Of a stretch of 14,183 nucleotides of DNA, positions 13,701 through 14,183 are shown piece by piece (positions within the stretch are counted from its first letter, which is position 1; each line of letters begins with the position of its first letter). The notes beneath the pieces were generated by a model that searched no databases, was not told where the DNA came from, and saw nothing but the letters and a program-made list of their open reading frames with translations. The stretch spans positions 1 to 14,183 of the forward strand of contig URTZ01000035.1 of the NCBI GenBank assembly GCA_900550825.1, in the 5' to 3' direction. This DNA is from an uncultured Collinsella sp. Lineage in GTDB: Bacteria; Actinomycetota; Coriobacteriia; Coriobacteriales; Coriobacteriaceae. The position numbers were made by a program, and so were the translations under genes.

Positions 13701-14165
13701 ACGGAATCCACCACACTCGAGGCGGAAGAGCTCGACCTTGCATCCAATACCGTCGTGACGGGCATTCGCATTGAATACGGTGCAGTAGCCGCCGACTTTA
13801 CGACTCGAAGCGATGCGGATTCTTGGACCCGTGATGATCTCAAAGATGAGCACGACGACCTTGACGATGCCAAAGCAATCCTTGGCACAGATGCTTGGGG
13901 TGCAGTCGTGCACATGCAGGCAACGTCGGCTTATACACCCCAAACTGCACTCACCAACAGCGCATGCGTCGATCTTTGCCGCAACGGCGGCGGCGATAAA
14001 CTTGAGTCACATGACGAGGACCGTGTCATTCAACGCTGTGCCCTACCGCAGGACCTACCGGCAACAGGATCAGCTCCCATCGCCGCTTGCATCACCGCGC
14101 TCCTGACCTCGGGTGCCGCAGCCCTATGGTTCGCTCGCCTTAGGTCGATCCCAAAGAAGCGCTAG
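10734..14165 (+). CDS. LPATG-anchored thioester-domain adhesin with CnaB/SpaA-type repeats
   Basis: A 1143-residue wall-anchored surface protein. A signal peptide (1 to about 36, cleavage after AFA) precedes a thioester/TQXA domain (about 38-205). Its partners are C70 in AYCMN and Q128 in TQLAVW, the pair that forms an internal thioester able to bond covalently to host targets in streptococcal pilus-tip adhesins such as Cpa. Six CnaB/SpaA-like repeats follow, each with an early Lys and a late Glu suited to an isopeptide bond: about K215/216-E273, K313-E369, K417-E494, K539-E603, K647-E713 and K758-E806. Several carry the typical ETKAPAGY-like ending. A further acidic domain (about 841-1105) of unassigned family comes before LPATG (1108-1112), a membrane helix and the basic tail PKKR. 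The start has AAGGAG six bases before ATG. No sortase lies in the window. It is either a pilus-tip subunit or a stand-alone adhesin; the host ligand is unknown. Confidence 0.93.
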   Translation: MSNAPTHSVHSAIATGPLLLLLFLLFGCLAPGAAFAVDGYDQLGFRTISDDCGPFFIGKYEAQDASIAYCMNQERPGPTKPGGPWLNFDQGWVWLDDEFAAIVCHGYPTATSFGGYHLSPDRARAATQLAVWMLNGTTHVDGTYSYTTAQGKTKSGHFTADNEVVAAARWLHDNAKSGSIKAAPHRARRYLGAVSGGSKRQDTLYVLPAVSVSFKKQSANAAITSGNNTYQFDGAAFDIFESASGAHVGTIQMDSNGRAQATLLPNTAYYLVETKAPAGYVPRRDRIAFTTGNDGGQVAIDEQPGTINLRIVKLDAATNAGPQVGSSLAGAEFTCVSQSTPGWAQILTTDESGRATLADVPLGTFTIYESKAPEGYLPSNDSWTYTVGADQLGDSGVVEIESRISDIPIAFDLEISKFKDYGNSDQSGLEQPAGGVVFEVVSNSSQQVVGTLTTNIYGFASTKDQPEAWFGTGKRPAGVHGAVPYDRAGYTVREVPETVPEGFKRAGEWTVGANQISNGAELQYIVDNHALSTHLQIVKRDAQTGASVPLAGFTFQLLDSNHEPVSQICWYPAHNVMDTFTTDATGTVTLPESLVPGTYYVRETSAKEPYLVGEEIEVNIPADMNLTPVAIASYCDHAATGNIRIVKTDAVDGSSLAGAVFEIRASGDIVRPDGSIAALDGETVATVTTDETGEARADNLPLGSGTARYEVVETQAPAGFLLDRTTHIVDLTYADQKTPVVEARLNVSDDYTKVDISKVDASGEQEVEGAQLTLYGPDKTEIDSWTSSDKPHRVEHLAPGTYSLREMMSPRTYDLAEEITFEIKDTGEVQSVAMKDAPIEIKGQVDKRQELVQPIEKGLLANGDGKNRATTQTNSDGLFSYTIDARNDSATWVDEFTITDDLECAKDGTARFISIETPVAIGDLNGLCNVWYRTTPLDSTDADEPANATLDDGHENPWLESDEVKESLGEDCRLVDYDGWHLWKADISTTESTTLEAEELDLASNTVVTGIRIEYGAVAADFTTRSDADSWTRDDLKDEHDDLDDAKAILGTDAWGAVVHMQATSAYTPQTALTNSACVDLCRNGGGDKLESHDEDRVIQRCALPQDLPATGSAPIAACITALLTSGAAALWFARLRSIPKKR

Positions 14166-14169
14166 CGCG

Positions 14170-14183
14170 ATGAAAAAGCGGGC
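14170..14183 (+). CDS. Possible start of a following gene, cut by the window edge
   Basis: ATG AAA AAG CGG begins four bases after the adhesin stop codon on the same strand. The basic start MKKR would suit a signal peptide, as expected for a further pilin or a sortase. Only four codons are visible and the ribosome binding site is weak, so this is little more than a possibility. Confidence 0.2.

Overview
The window looks like a chromosomal segment of a high-GC Gram-positive gut actinobacterium, most likely a Collinsella-type Coriobacteriia. This is an inference from the GC-rich coding sequence, frequent GTG starts, strong AGGAG-type ribosome binding sites, an OmpR/HisKA two-component pair, a Tat lipoprotein, and an LPATG-anchored surface protein. 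No 16S or other taxonomic marker is present.

Layout. Positions 1-1360 are an accessory segment beside a tRNA-Lys gene: a 55-bp direct repeat, an AT-richer cargo with a TraX-family membrane protein, a truncated copy of the tRNA-Lys 3' end, a hairpin-rich repeat, and the tRNA terminator. From 1361 to 9807 nearly everything reads on the minus strand. In transcription order this is purB, a TSCPD-domain protein, a Tat lipoprotein, a response regulator, a histidine kinase, purC, a small membrane protein, an M29 aminopeptidase and tRNA-Lys(TTT). Positions 9808-10361 are a non-coding repeat region built of truncated tRNA 3' ends and structured units, ending at the terminator of tRNA-Gly(CCC) (10362-10436, minus). 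From 10734 to 14165 a large plus-strand gene encodes a thioester-domain, CnaB-repeat, LPATG-anchored adhesin.

How the genes work together. PurC and PurB catalyse consecutive steps of IMP synthesis (formation of SAICAR, then its cleavage), and PurB also acts in the AMP branch. Between them lie two apparent units: the coupled TSCPD/lipoprotein pair, and the response regulator/kinase pair. The adhesin is probably covalently attached to the wall by a sortase encoded outside the window.

Most unusual signal. Two different tRNA genes (Lys and Gly) carry the same kind of structured element directly downstream of their terminators. In each case the far border is a truncated copy of that same tRNA's own 3' end, cut inside the T-loop. 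At tRNA-Gly the borders recur in tandem. At tRNA-Lys a protein-coding cargo (traX) sits between the truncated tRNA copy and a second copy of the terminator. This looks like an array of small tRNA-anchored cassettes. The structure is visible in the sequence; the mechanism is inference.
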